A stretch of 64,000 nucleotides of DNA, taken from assembly GCA_000403415.2 (NCBI GenBank), contig KE159697.1, positions 105,476 to 169,475 on the forward strand, written 5' to 3'. Of the stretch, positions 1 to 8,021 are shown piece after piece. The DNA comes from Firmicutes bacterium M10-2. Lineage in GTDB: Bacteria; Bacillota_I; Bacilli_A; Erysipelotrichales; Erysipelotrichaceae. A model generated the notes under the pieces. The model did no database searches and was not told the DNA's origin. It saw nothing but the letters and a program-made list of their open reading frames with translations. Each line of letters opens with the position of its first letter. The first letter of the stretch is position 1. The translations under genes were made by a program, and so were the position numbers.

Positions 1-89
1 AAAAAGTATGAATTGGAGTCGTGAAAATAGAAAAATAAAAACGGGCAGCATTCTTACTTCAAGAATACCGCCCGTTTGTCAACAGTCTG
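1..89 (-). mobile_element. End of an IS or MITE-like element (cut by window edge)
   Basis: On the minus strand the sequence CAGACTGTTGACAAA (75-89) starts directly after the terminator hairpin of the MATE gene. It matches the terminal inverted repeat of the two 191-bp elements at 16563 and 46905 (CAGGCTGTTGACAAA and CAGAGTGTTGACAAA). The inner sequence differs from those copies: it carries a hairpin with ACGGGC/GCCCGT arms followed by a T-tract on the minus strand. It may be the edge of a longer, possibly autonomous relative lying left of the window. No transposase is visible. Confidence 0.6.
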
Positions 90-114
90 AAAGGATCAAC
101 TTCAATGATCCTTT
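90..114 (-). terminator. Hairpin after the MATE gene, separated from its T-tract
   Basis: Arms AAAGGATCA and TGATCCTTT form a 9-bp stem just after the MATE stop codon. On the minus strand the hairpin is followed by the element end CAGACTG and not by T residues. This is the same arrangement as the terminator copies next to the 191-bp elements, so the T-tract probably lies beyond the element. Confidence 0.65.
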
Positions 115-137
115 CATTCCACTTCGATTCTTTTTTA

Positions 138-1559
138 TCACATTTGCACAGCCATTTCCTGCTGTTCGGCTTGTTCTTCCTGCGTTTGATCTTTCTGTTT
201 TCTCAAGATCGCCGCTGCCGGTTTCTTTACAAAAAGCGCAATGACCAAAAAGACAGCGGCCAGTCCCAAAGAAATCGGGAATACTGCCATAATCGTAAAA
301 AATGTAGGAGCCAGCGGGAAGATAAAATACACCCAAGTGATCCGTACTCCGCAAATCGCAATCGTCGTTAAGATGGCCGGCAGCAAAGAAATTCCGAACC
401 CGCGCAAATATCCGGAAATCGAGTCGTAAGTCAAAGAAAAAATATAGGCCGGAAAGATAATCAGCATCCGCATATAGCCTGTTTCAATGACTTCCGGATC
501 GCTGTTAAAAATCGACAATAAGCTTTTTCCCATACTTACAATCAGCAAGATGGCCAAAATGGTCAGCACAGCACTTTCGATCCAGCAAACTTTCAACACT
601 TGCTTGCATCGCTCAATTTGATTGGCTCCGTAATTTTGACCGACAAATGTCGTACAGGCTTGTCCAAAAGCCTGAAACACATTGAATGCGAAAATTTCGA
701 TATTCATCGAAGCACTGCTTGCAGCCATAACGATCGTACCTAACGAATTGGTTGCTCCCTGCACGATTACATTCGCCAAAGAAAATACACAGCTTTGGAT
801 ACCGGCCGGTAATCCGATCCGCAATATACGCACAAGCACTCCACGATCCAGGTCAAAATGCTTCAAGTCAAGACGAATCTCGCTCTCGGAACGAAGCAGC
901 TTGAAAAGCAGAATGATCGAACTGATCAAATTGGAAACGACTGTTGCGATTGCCACCCCTTCGACAGTCATGCCCATTCCAATCACGAACACAAGATTCA
1001 AGATCACATTCACAATGCCCGAAAAGGTAAGGACAATCAGCGGCGTTTTTGTATCTCCTGCCCCGCGCAATATGGCAGCTTCAAAGTTATACAGTAAAAT
1101 CACCGGCATCCCAAGCATATAAATACGAAAGTACAACACAGCCATATCCATAACTTCCGGCGGAACATTTAAAGAAGAAAATAACGGAACGGCAATGACT
1201 TCTCCAAGACTTCCCATCACTACTCCGCCAACCAGTGCAAGAATGACCGATGTTCCGATCGCTGAATGAACAACTTTATGGTTTCCCGAACCGAGCGCAT
1301 TGGCAATCACGACATTGCTTCCCAAAGCGATTCCGATAAATAAGTTCAAAAGAAGCGCGACAACAGGTGCGTTGGCCCCTACAGCAGCCATTGCGATTGC
1401 ACCACGTTCCTGAGTAAACTGTCCGACTACCGCAATATCGGCCGCATTGAACAACTGCTGCAAAATTCCAGTTGCCGCAAGCGGTACCGAAAACAACAAG
1501 ACCGGCTTCCACAAAGGGCCTGTCAACATATTCGATTCCAATTTCAAAGATTCTCTCAT
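138..1559 (-). CDS. MATE family multidrug/metabolite efflux protein
   Basis: This 473-aa polytopic membrane protein has the twelve-helix layout of the MATE/DinF-NorM family. The N-terminal half has the typical TGPLWKPVLLFSVPLA start, LFNAADIAVVGQF in helix 2 and the LRGAGDTKTPL segment. The second half repeats the fold, with VGQNYGA and a C-terminal YLRGFG stretch. Family members export cationic drugs or metabolites by Na+ or H+ antiport; the substrate cannot be read from sequence. The tail after the last helix is short and Gln/Glu-rich. The chosen start follows a GGGG-containing ribosome site, and a TATAAT lies at 1593-1598. A later Met at codon 11 is an alternative start. It stands alone, with a hairpin and a mobile-element end at its 3' side. 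Confidence 0.9.
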   Translation of the reverse strand: MRESLKLESNMLTGPLWKPVLLFSVPLAATGILQQLFNAADIAVVGQFTQERGAIAMAAVGANAPVVALLLNLFIGIALGSNVVIANALGSGNHKVVHSAIGTSVILALVGGVVMGSLGEVIAVPLFSSLNVPPEVMDMAVLYFRIYMLGMPVILLYNFEAAILRGAGDTKTPLIVLTFSGIVNVILNLVFVIGMGMTVEGVAIATVVSNLISSIILLFKLLRSESEIRLDLKHFDLDRGVLVRILRIGLPAGIQSCVFSLANVIVQGATNSLGTIVMAASSASMNIEIFAFNVFQAFGQACTTFVGQNYGANQIERCKQVLKVCWIESAVLTILAILLIVSMGKSLLSIFNSDPEVIETGYMRMLIIFPAYIFSLTYDSISGYLRGFGISLLPAILTTIAICGVRITWVYFIFPLAPTFFTIMAVFPISLGLAAVFLVIALFVKKPAAAILRKQKDQTQEEQAEQQEMAVQM

Positions 1560-1652
1560 GATACTTTTCCCCTTTCTCTTTCCTTTATATTTATTATAAT
1601 CGTTTTAAACCCGAACAGAGGCCCACTCTTTGAAATAGAAACAATGTTACGC

Positions 1653-1681
1653 AAAAAAAGCAGGAATTTTTAATCCTGCTT
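1653..1681 (-). terminator. Intrinsic terminator overlapping the DUF1292 stop codon
   Basis: AGCAGGA and TCCTGCT arms are followed by seven T residues on the minus strand. The 5' arm includes the last codons of the DUF1292 gene, whose TAA lies in the loop. Confidence 0.85.
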
Positions 1682-2239
1682 GTTCAAATGCTCGATAAGT
1701 TCCCGAACCGGTTCTTCGATCGATTTCCACTCTTCTTCTGTTTCGATCGCTCCGACTTTTGTCGGTATGCCTTTTTCGTCTTTTTCAAGAAGTTTTCCGA
1801 CCAAGACCTCAACCTTTTCTTCGGTTATGTCTTCAGGCATGTACAAAACGTATTCCACACCATTTTGTTCATCGACCAAAGTTGCCAATACTTTGTATTG
1901 TGCTCCGTTCATTTTAAAAACGGCAGGAGCCGTCTTTTCTTCGATCTCAATCACTTCGTTTTTTTCCGCTTTATTGATCTTTTCCATCAATTCAGCTTGG
2001 AAATCATCCAAAGCTGCGGATACAATTTCCCATTCTTCGGGAGTTTCTACCGCAAGAAGCGGTGAGTTTTCAACTTCCGGATCATAACTTGATACTAAAA
2101 CGTTCACATTTCCCTGTTCGTTGACTGTATCGTCTGTATAAACAACATAATGTTTATCGACCGATTCGTTGTAAAATGTCAGCAACGTACGGAATGTGAT
2201 TTCTTTTCCGTCTTTATTTATTGTAAATGTATCTTTCAT
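1670..2239 (-). CDS. Tandem DUF1292 (YrzB-like) protein
   Basis: This 189-aa acidic cytosolic protein of unknown function contains two copies of the DUF1292 fold. Copy one covers about residues 1-80 (FRTLLTFYNESVDKHYVVYTDD) and copy two about residues 105-185 (YKVLATLVDEQNGVEYVLYMPED). Each copy ends with an acidic EEW segment (TPEEWEIV, TEEEWKSI). Ordinary DUF1292 proteins are single-domain and about half this length, so an internal duplication is visible. The start is set by AGGAGG about nine bases upstream. It is followed by its own terminator, so it is probably monocistronic or the last gene after tgt. No biochemical role is established for the family. Confidence 0.8.
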   Translation of the reverse strand: MKDTFTINKDGKEITFRTLLTFYNESVDKHYVVYTDDTVNEQGNVNVLVSSYDPEVENSPLLAVETPEEWEIVSAALDDFQAELMEKINKAEKNEVIEIEEKTAPAVFKMNGAQYKVLATLVDEQNGVEYVLYMPEDITEEKVEVLVGKLLEKDEKGIPTKVGAIETEEEWKSIEEPVRELIEHLNKQD

Positions 2240-2291
2240 ATGAATTCCTCCTATGTTCCATTATTGAATGGTTCGAAGAAATTTCCTATTG

Positions 2292-3515
2292 TTATGACTG
2301 TCTATTTTTTTGTTTGTAGTAGCGAGCCATGAACTCGTCTTTATATTGCTCGAACCGATCTTCTAATATGGCTTGGCGAATTTCTTCAGTCAGCCGAATG
2401 ATAAATCGCAGATTGTGTTGAGTGGCCAAACGAAAATATTCGTAGCGAATTGCTTTATCATCCGATTTCAACATCGAGTAAAGCTGTTTGCGGGTATATC
2501 CCTTTTTACATGCCGGACAATCGCATCCGACTTCCAGTATTTCATCGCTTTCCTTGAACTTGTTCAGCGCGTAATAGCCATCATGCGTATAGATACGCCC
2601 ATGTCTTGCTTCGCGACTTGGCGCCACACAATCAAATGTATCGGCACCTGTCAGTGCCCCAATCAAGATATCATCCGGATGGGAAAGTCCAAGCAAATGC
2701 CGAGGCTTATCTTCCGGAAGCTCTTCATTGCACCAACGAAGAATATCTTCTAAATTGTTTTTTAAAAACGCGCCTCCCAAGCCGTACCCGTCAAAGTTCA
2801 TCTGCCCCATCTTTTTCGCGGTCGCTCTTCTCAAATCTTCCCAGCGTCCGCCTTGCAGCACACCATACAACGACTGCTTATAGCCTAGATCGTATTCATG
2901 TTTGCGATGTTCCTCCAAAGAAATCCGGGCCCATCGTTCTGTTCTTTCCAACGCTTCCACATTGTATTCATAAGAATCTGCCAGTGAAGTCAGCTCATCA
3001 AACGCCATATGAATATCTGCCCCGATTCGACACTGAATCTCCATCGACTCTTTCGGACCGATAAAATCAAGCTTTTTCGTTACCGGATCGGTAAATTCGA
3101 TTCCGTTGTCCAAAACGATTGCGAGCCGTTCTTCTTTTTTTCGATTGGTCACTTCCTTTTCCCGTTCCATGCTCACAACTTTACCGAGTCCTGATCCCAA
3201 AGACATCACTTGGAATCCGCCTGAATCTGTCAGTGTCGGTCCGTCCCAGCCTGACCAGTTTGCCAAGCCGCCTTGTTCGGCAATTTCGGGCGAAACATTA
3301 CGCAAATGATAGCCATTGGAAAGCATGGCCTGCGCTCCGATTTCATGCAGATCCTCAGGCGATAAAAACGGAACTTGCCCTCTTGTTCCGACACACATGA
3401 AGGCCGGTGTTTTAATATCGCCATGTGGTGTATGGATGATACCGGCACGCCCGAGCTGACCAGGAATCTTTTTTACGATTTCAAAACTAAACTGATTGTT
3501 GTTTTTATATCCCAT
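2292..3515 (-). CDS. tgt: Queuine/preQ1 tRNA-ribosyltransferase
   Basis: TGT exchanges guanine-34 of GUN-anticodon tRNAs for a queuosine precursor. This 407-aa protein shows the substrate loop TDSGGFQ, the AFDELTSL region, GLSHPDD, and the C-terminal zinc site CDCPACKKGY with a later histidine (ATQHN). Compared with the common 370-aa bacterial enzyme it has an insertion of about 20 residues after MSLGSGLGKV, before the IEFTDP segment. Its ATG overlaps the stop codon of yhhQ by one base (TAATG), so the two are translationally coupled. No queA, queG or preQ1 synthesis gene is present. With the transporter next door this points to salvage of imported precursor; whether that is preQ1, preQ0 or queuine is not decided by sequence. 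Confidence 0.93.
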   Translation of the reverse strand: MGYKNNNQFSFEIVKKIPGQLGRAGIIHTPHGDIKTPAFMCVGTRGQVPFLSPEDLHEIGAQAMLSNGYHLRNVSPEIAEQGGLANWSGWDGPTLTDSGGFQVMSLGSGLGKVVSMEREKEVTNRKKEERLAIVLDNGIEFTDPVTKKLDFIGPKESMEIQCRIGADIHMAFDELTSLADSYEYNVEALERTERWARISLEEHRKHEYDLGYKQSLYGVLQGGRWEDLRRATAKKMGQMNFDGYGLGGAFLKNNLEDILRWCNEELPEDKPRHLLGLSHPDDILIGALTGADTFDCVAPSREARHGRIYTHDGYYALNKFKESDEILEVGCDCPACKKGYTRKQLYSMLKSDDKAIRYEYFRLATQHNLRFIIRLTEEIRQAILEDRFEQYKDEFMARYYKQKNRQS

Positions 3516-4141
3516 TAGATATTCCTCAATTTCTTTTCGATAAAAATCTCGAGTGGCGACAGCACAATTTCAAGGATTAATCCAAGCACATAAGCAAATA
3601 CTGCCTGCGCAAGAAACTCATTGAAAGGCAAGACGCCGATAAACGCAATCGTTTCGAATACCGCCGAATCAATAATGTGAGCAAATACCGAAGACCCGAG
3701 CGCTCTGGCAATAAAACTTTTCGCAAAAAGACCATTTCCATTGCGCATTTTCGTAAATAAATGCGTGTTAAGCAAATTCGAGCCAAGATAGCCACACAAC
3801 GATCCGGCAATGATGCGTGGCGAAAAGCCAAGCACCGAAGCAAACGCATCCTGCATTTCCCATCCCGGATAAGGGGGCAATGCGATCACGATATAAAACA
3901 CGACAACTGCGATCACGTTGACAAGAAATCCGGCATAAATGATCGTACGCGCGGTCTTTTGTCCGAATAGCTCTACGATCAGATCCCCAATGATATACGT
4001 CACAGGAAAGAGGACGACTCCGCCATCAACCGCAATACCGCCCAAGTTCCATAACTTGATCGCACAAAGATTGGATATCAGCAAAGCTCCCGCCGATATC
4101 GCGATAAAGTAGATCAACAATTTCAATTTTTTTTCTGACAT
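3515..4141 (-). CDS. yhhQ: YhhQ family queuosine-precursor transporter
   Basis: This 208-aa membrane protein of the VUT/DUF165 family has six predicted helices. Characteristic motifs are SAGALLISNLCAIK near the N-terminus, FPVTYIIGDLIVELFG and GSLCGYLGSNLLN. YhhQ members import preQ0, preQ1 or queuine. It is the first gene of a two-gene operon with tgt, and the coupling supports a common salvage function. A TATAAT (4150-4155, minus strand) lies only eight bases before the ATG, so the transcript probably starts within a few bases of the start codon and may be close to leaderless. Only a short AGG sits in front of the ATG. Confidence 0.9.
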   Translation of the reverse strand: MSEKKLKLLIYFIAISAGALLISNLCAIKLWNLGGIAVDGGVVLFPVTYIIGDLIVELFGQKTARTIIYAGFLVNVIAVVVFYIVIALPPYPGWEMQDAFASVLGFSPRIIAGSLCGYLGSNLLNTHLFTKMRNGNGLFAKSFIARALGSSVFAHIIDSAVFETIAFIGVLPFNEFLAQAVFAYVLGLILEIVLSPLEIFIEKKLRNI

Positions 4142-4302
4142 ACCTGAAAATTATAGTACGCTTTTCGCGAAAAAACCACTAAAAGCAGTGACAGAATCAA
4201 TGATGAAGAAATTGATATATTCAAATCGTATCAAAGTTGATTTGATTAACAGCAATTTAATTTGGTTATGGTACAATCAGATCAAAGAAAGAAGGCAAAC
4301 AT

Positions 4303-4783
4303 ATGCTCAATACGACCTTAGGTTATATCGAAAAAGATGCTTCACCGCATCAAAAAAGAACATGACATCAATAAAGATAAATGGATCGGAATCGGAGGAA
4401 AAATGGAATACGGGGAAAGTGTGCTTGAATGTATGAAGCGAGAATGCAAAGAAGAAACCGGATTGGATTGGCATGATCCGACATTAAAAGGGATCATCAC
4501 GTTCAATTTCCGCAAAGATGAAAAAGACGACTTGTTTTCCGAACTCATGTTTTTATATACCGGTCACGAATATTCCGGAACCCTGATCGAATGCGATGAA
4601 GGGGAGCTTGTCTGGGTAGAAAAAGAAAAAATCAAAGATCTTCCTTTATGGCAAGGAGATCATATCTTTTTAGATCTTATGCAGAAAAACATTCCTGTTT
4701 TCGATTTACGTCTTGACTATATTGCCGACCATCTTGTCAGCGCTTTCTTAAACGGAAATTCTCTGCTCGAAGAAAAAAGTTGA
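4303..4783 (+). pseudogene. Nudix hydrolase (MutT/8-oxo-dGTPase-like), probable frameshift near N-terminus
   Basis: The normal start at 4303 has a good AGAAGG site and encodes MLNTTLGYIEKD, the expected first strand of MutT-like Nudix proteins, but this frame stops at 4363. The rest of the protein (148 aa from 4337, MLHRIKKEHDINKDKW) lies in another frame and is intact. It includes a complete Nudix box (GKMEYGE, seven residues, REXXEE, TGL). Relatives have a few residues joining the two parts (IEKD-xxxx-MLHR), so a short deletion of about 14 bases fits. Translation could start at the internal ATG 4337, but no ribosome site precedes it. The lesion looks recent or could be a sequencing error. 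An extended -10 (TGGTACAAT, 4270-4277) lies upstream. Confidence 0.65.
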
Positions 4784-4786
4784 GCG

Positions 4787-4906
4787 TTTGAATTGGCCCG
4801 ACCATTTGAATATGGTTTAATATGAATGAGCTGAAAAGCTCACTTCATAATCAAATTCCCTTTCTTAAAACTTTCTTGGAAAAAGGCCCGTCGGGGCCTT
4901 TTTTCT
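4787..4906 (+). repeat. Structured 3' repeat, copy A, with intrinsic terminator
   Basis: This roughly 120-bp sequence starts four bases after the Nudix stop codon and is nearly identical to copy B at 6325-6445. It contains three hairpins: ACCAT/ATGGT, GAGCT-GAAA-AGCTC, and a terminator with AAAAAGGCCC/GGGCCTTTTT arms (4880-4904). A stretch of about 50 bases between the last two hairpins is identical in both copies. The terminator stems differ at one base pair (C-G here, T-A in copy B), a compensatory change. Confidence 0.75.
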
Positions 4907-4929
4907 GTTTAATCCGATTTTTTATTTGC

Positions 4930-5072
4930 TATAATGAAAAAAAGGAGAATCAAAGAATGATCTTAGAACTTGCACAAGCTCCATGCAGAGTTTGAGGAAA
5001 CCGCATGGAGCAATAAATCTGATTATTCCTCGGACTTTGCCTTAACAAAAAAAAACGAAGGAGCAAAGTCAA
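4930..5072 (+). promoter_or_regulatory. Leader region of the MFS exporter gene with SD-sequestering hairpin
   Basis: An extended -10 (TGCTATAAT, 4927-4935) is followed by a ribosome site (AAAGGAG), a 12-codon reading frame and two hairpins. Hairpin one pairs GCTCCATGC (4978-4986) with GCATGGAGC (5003-5011). Hairpin two pairs GACTTTGC (5033-5040) with GCAAAGTC (5063-5070), which overlaps the last base of the exporter's AAGGAG and covers the bases just before its ATG. An alternative GAGGAA/TTCCTC pairing (4994-4999 with 5026-5031) is possible. This layout resembles translational attenuation of resistance genes. Confidence 0.6.
4957..4995 (+). CDS. Candidate 12-aa leader peptide (MILELAQAPCRV)
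   Basis: This short frame has its own AAAGGAG site eight bases upstream and lies between the promoter and the MFS gene. Its codons 8-10 (Ala-Pro-Cys) form the 5' arm of the first leader hairpin, and its TGA lies in the loop. In erm- and cat-type systems a ribosome stalled by an antibiotic on such a leader opens the hairpin that masks the next ribosome site. This role is inferred from layout only; the peptide does not match a leader I recognise. Confidence 0.5.
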   Translation: MILELAQAPCRV

Positions 5073-6329
5073 ATGAAAACATCACTTAAAAATTTTTATA
5101 TTCTTTGGAGCACACAATCTCTTTCCAGACTTGGGAGCCAGTCAACCGGCTTCGCCCTGACTTTATGGCTGTTTTCAAGAACCGGTTCTGCTTTGCAGAC
5201 CGCCCTGCTTTCTGTATGTTCCTATGCCCCTTATGTGCTTGTCAGCATCTTTGCCGGCGCTTTATCGGATCGCTGGAACAAAAAAGCAACAATGCTTGGA
5301 TGCGACACATTCGCTTTTTTCACGACAGTCGTATTAGGAATCTTGTTGTATTTTGACCTTCTCGAGCCTTGGCATCTGTATGCGCTCAATGCACTCAACG
5401 GACTTATGGATTCTTTGCAAGGTCCTGCTTGTGAAGTCGCGATCACCTTGATCGTTCCAAAATCGCAATACCAAAAAATCAGCGGTTTACAATCATTTTC
5501 ACGATCTCTTACAACGACATTTCATCCCCTTGTCGCGACATCCTTGTTCGGAATGTTCGGGATCCAAAGTGTCCTGCTGCTTGATGCACTCACTTTTTCG
5601 ATTGCCGCCATTGCCCTCCTATTATTTGTGCCCATTCCGGAATATGGTCGAAAATCTTCATCGTCCGATGTAATCGAATCTGCAAAGCTCGGGATCCAAT
5701 GTTTAAAAGAGCACCGTCTTGTGCTTTTGCTCATTGAATTTCTGGCCGGAGTGAATTTTGTCGCCTCCGCCTATGATGCCGCTTTGCCGGCTTATCTGCT
5801 TTCCGTCCCCCAAGGAGGGAATCAAATTCTGGCTTTTGTGAATATGACAGCCGGAATAGCTATGATTGGCGGAAGTGCATGTGCTTCACTCATTCCGGCC
5901 CCAAAAAACCGCGTCAAAGTCATCGTCGATACAATGCTTATCTCTCTTACCGTATGCAATTTCATGATGCCGCTGCTGAGAACTCCGCTGTGGTGGTGTA
6001 TCGCACAGGCTATCGGTTATTTTCTTGTACCGATCATGAACACAAATTTAGATGTAATTGTGCGCAATGATATTCCGCTCTCTATGCAAGGACGAGTTTA
6101 TGCGTGCCGCAATGCCTTTCAGTTTTTCACAATTCCGCTTGGTCTGATTTTCGGAGGTGTTGCGATTGATAACATTTTCGAACCGCTTATGGCACAGGCA
6201 AGCCCGGAAGCATGGCCTTTGATCTTGTTCGGAAACTTCTATGGTGCAGGTGCCGGAGCGTTTATTTTCGTGCTCGGTCTGCTTGGTTTTCTGCTTTGTC
6301 TTGTTTTTCGAAAAAAGCTGTGCATTTGA
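5073..6329 (+). CDS. MFS exporter, EntS/macrolide-efflux-like (MFS_3)
   Basis: This 418-aa protein has 12 predicted helices. The N-terminal FYILWSTQSLSRLGSQ and the loop-2 motif AGALSDRWNKKATM are typical of the EntS/Mef-type drug and siderophore exporters (motif G-x-x-x-D-R). RVYACRNAFQF before the last helices also fits this group. The likely role is proton-driven export of an antibiotic or other small molecule. The start at 5073 is nine bases after AAGGAG, part of which is paired in a leader hairpin, so expression may be induced by ribosome stalling on the upstream 12-codon frame. The stop codon lies inside repeat copy B, which supplies the terminator. The exact substrate is unknown. Confidence 0.85.
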   Translation: MKTSLKNFYILWSTQSLSRLGSQSTGFALTLWLFSRTGSALQTALLSVCSYAPYVLVSIFAGALSDRWNKKATMLGCDTFAFFTTVVLGILLYFDLLEPWHLYALNALNGLMDSLQGPACEVAITLIVPKSQYQKISGLQSFSRSLTTTFHPLVATSLFGMFGIQSVLLLDALTFSIAAIALLLFVPIPEYGRKSSSSDVIESAKLGIQCLKEHRLVLLLIEFLAGVNFVASAYDAALPAYLLSVPQGGNQILAFVNMTAGIAMIGGSACASLIPAPKNRVKVIVDTMLISLTVCNFMMPLLRTPLWWCIAQAIGYFLVPIMNTNLDVIVRNDIPLSMQGRVYACRNAFQFFTIPLGLIFGGVAIDNIFEPLMAQASPEAWPLILFGNFYGAGAGAFIFVLGLLGFLLCLVFRKKLCI

Positions 6330-6445
6330 ATTGGCACGACCATTTGAGTATGGTTTAATGTAAACGAGCTGAAAAAGCTCACTTCATAATCAAATTCCCT
6401 TTCTTAAAACTTTCTTGGAAAAAGGTCCGTCGGGACCTTTTTTCT
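6325..6445 (+). repeat. Structured 3' repeat, copy B, with intrinsic terminator
   Basis: This is the second copy of the element at 4787-4906, about 1.5 kb away. It begins inside the last codons of the MFS gene, so the gene's TGA belongs to the repeat. Differences from copy A lie mainly in the first 50 bases. The GAGCT/AGCTC hairpin has one extra A in the loop, and the terminator stem (6419-6443) has GGTCC/GGACC where copy A has GGCCC/GGGCC, keeping the pairing. Confidence 0.75.
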
Positions 6446-6453
6446 ATTTCCAT

Positions 6454-6483
6454 AAAAAAAAGAAGCCTGTTTAGGCTCCTTCA
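6454..6483 (-). terminator. Intrinsic terminator after kduI
   Basis: AGCCT and AGGCT arms separated by AAAC are followed by an eight-base T-tract on the minus strand, directly after the kduI stop codon. Confidence 0.85.
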
Positions 6484-7362
6484 TTAACGAATATCTTTGA
6501 ATGCGACTTCATCCATATCATCAAAATCCTGATTTTCGCCAACCATGCCCCAAATAAAGGTATAGTTTCTCGAACCGCTTCCTGCGTGGATCGACCACGA
6601 AGGACTAATGACAGCTTGTTCATTGCGAACCACAATATGACGTGTTTGCTGCGGTTCACCCATATAATGCATCACAAATGCATCTTCCGGAAGATCAAAA
6701 TATAAATACACTTCCATACGTCGATCATGCGTGTGGCAAGGCATCGTATTCCATACACTTCCCGGCTCCAAATGCGTCATGCCCATTTCCAGCTGACATG
6801 ATTCCACTTGTCCCGGCAAAATGTATTTATTGATCGTTCGATGGTTCGAATCTTCCAAAGAACCAAGCTCTTTTTTGTTTTCCGGTAAAATCTCCACATC
6901 GTATTCGTACTCTGCCTTGCGATCCTTCAAAATCCGCTTTGTCGGATACGTCTGATGGGCCGGACCCGAGCATAAATAAAATTTAGCAGGATCGTTTTCG
7001 TCAATGCTCGAGAAAACAATATCACGTACACCCCGACCGATATACAAACCGTCATATGAACCGATTTCATACTCGGTTCCGTCGGCGCAAATTTTTCCTG
7101 CCCCGCCGATATTGATCACGCCAAGTTCACGTCTTTCCAGAAAGTAATCCGCTCGAAGTTCATCTTTTGCTTCCAATTTCAACGCTTCATGGATCGGCAT
7201 GATTCCGCCGAAAATGATGCGATCAATATGGCTGTATACAAGCCTTATTGAATCCGGCATAAAAAGGTTTTCGACCAAAAATTCCTCGCGAAGTCGTTCA
7301 GTATCATAATGTTTCGTATCCTTAGGCGAGCACGCCGTACGGACCTCCATCGTATTTTTCAT
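6484..7362 (-). CDS. kduI: 5-keto-4-deoxyuronate isomerase
   Basis: KduI converts 5-keto-4-deoxyuronate (from unsaturated uronates released by pectin or glycosaminoglycan lyases) into 2,5-diketo-3-deoxygluconate. The 292-aa protein matches the family over its full length: [38 protein letters not shown], and the cupin metal site [12 protein letters not shown] plus SWSIHAGSG. It ends in [18 protein letters not shown], almost the same as the E. coli protein. An AAGGAG site precedes the start; a Met at codon 5 is an alternative. It is the last gene of an operon that also holds kduD, an RpiB-like isomerase and a LacI regulator, which strongly supports the role. Confidence 0.97.
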   Translation of the reverse strand: MKNTMEVRTACSPKDTKHYDTERLREEFLVENLFMPDSIRLVYSHIDRIIFGGIMPIHEALKLEAKDELRADYFLERRELGVINIGGAGKICADGTEYEIGSYDGLYIGRGVRDIVFSSIDENDPAKFYLCSGPAHQTYPTKRILKDRKAEYEYDVEILPENKKELGSLEDSNHRTINKYILPGQVESCQLEMGMTHLEPGSVWNTMPCHTHDRRMEVYLYFDLPEDAFVMHYMGEPQQTRHIVVRNEQAVISPSWSIHAGSGSRNYTFIWGMVGENQDFDDMDEVAFKDIR

Positions 7363-7364
7363 TT

Positions 7365-8009
7365 CTATTTCTCCTTTTCGATTAACATACGAATCAATTG
7401 CGCATATTCTTCATTTTTGCAGTCTTTGAAAAATCGGTTCTGAAAAGAAGGTCTCAAAATAACGCCTTTCAGCAAGTCTTGATCCAACTGCGGCAAAATC
7501 TCTTTAAGATTACGGCAGGTAATCGCTTTCACTTCATCAAGTATGCGCTTGTTGCGCTGTTCGGGAACGGCCCGTTCTCGCGGATAGCCTTGCCCGCTTT
7601 CTTCGCAAAACAGTTTTTCGAAAATATATTCCAGATTCAGGTCGCCGCCCCAGCCGAAACCTTTTGCAAAGGGAATCGCGATCGCGTTCCCATCGTTGAT
7701 TTGAGCAAACGTATACGCATCCAGCGCATCTTCGATATGACCGCAAAGCACGCCGGGAAACGCATTGCAAGCCAGCATTGCGCCCTCGCCTGTTCCGCAT
7801 CCTGTCACCACAAAGTCGGCAGCTCCCGAATTAAGCAGGATTGCCGCTAAAATACCATTTTGTACATACGTCAAGCTGTCATCTTGTTCGTCGAACATAC
7901 CGTAGTTTACGACTTCATATCCGTAAGGCATGACTGCTTTTTTCAAAGCGTTTTCTACGATTGCGTTTTTAGAAGCTTGAGAGTTTTCGTTGATCAATGC
8001 GATTTTCAT
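7365..8009 (-). CDS. RpiB/LacA/LacB family sugar-phosphate isomerase
   Basis: This 214-aa protein has the RpiB fold: [19 protein letters not shown] at the N-terminus, then the ligand loop [19 protein letters not shown]. RpiB/LacAB enzymes interconvert aldose and ketose phosphates. Members of this longer type are found with kdu genes and may isomerise an uronate-derived sugar; the exact substrate is unknown. The gene lies two bases upstream of kduI and twelve bases downstream of kduD, so it is in one operon with them. The C-terminal 70 residues ([18 protein letters not shown]) form an extension beyond canonical RpiB, which is about 150 aa long. Confidence 0.85.
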   Translation of the reverse strand: MKIALINENSQASKNAIVENALKKAVMPYGYEVVNYGMFDEQDDSLTYVQNGILAAILLNSGAADFVVTGCGTGEGAMLACNAFPGVLCGHIEDALDAYTFAQINDGNAIAIPFAKGFGWGGDLNLEYIFEKLFCEESGQGYPRERAVPEQRNKRILDEVKAITCRNLKEILPQLDQDLLKGVILRPSFQNRFFKDCKNEEYAQLIRMLIEKEK

Positions 8010-8021
8010 AAAACGCTCCTG

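Noticed and set aside
682-1122. Long open frames antisense to the MATE and other genes (for example 682-1122, 8269-8607, 27039-27626)
   Set aside because: They mirror strongly coding genes on the opposite strand and lack ribosome sites and family matches.
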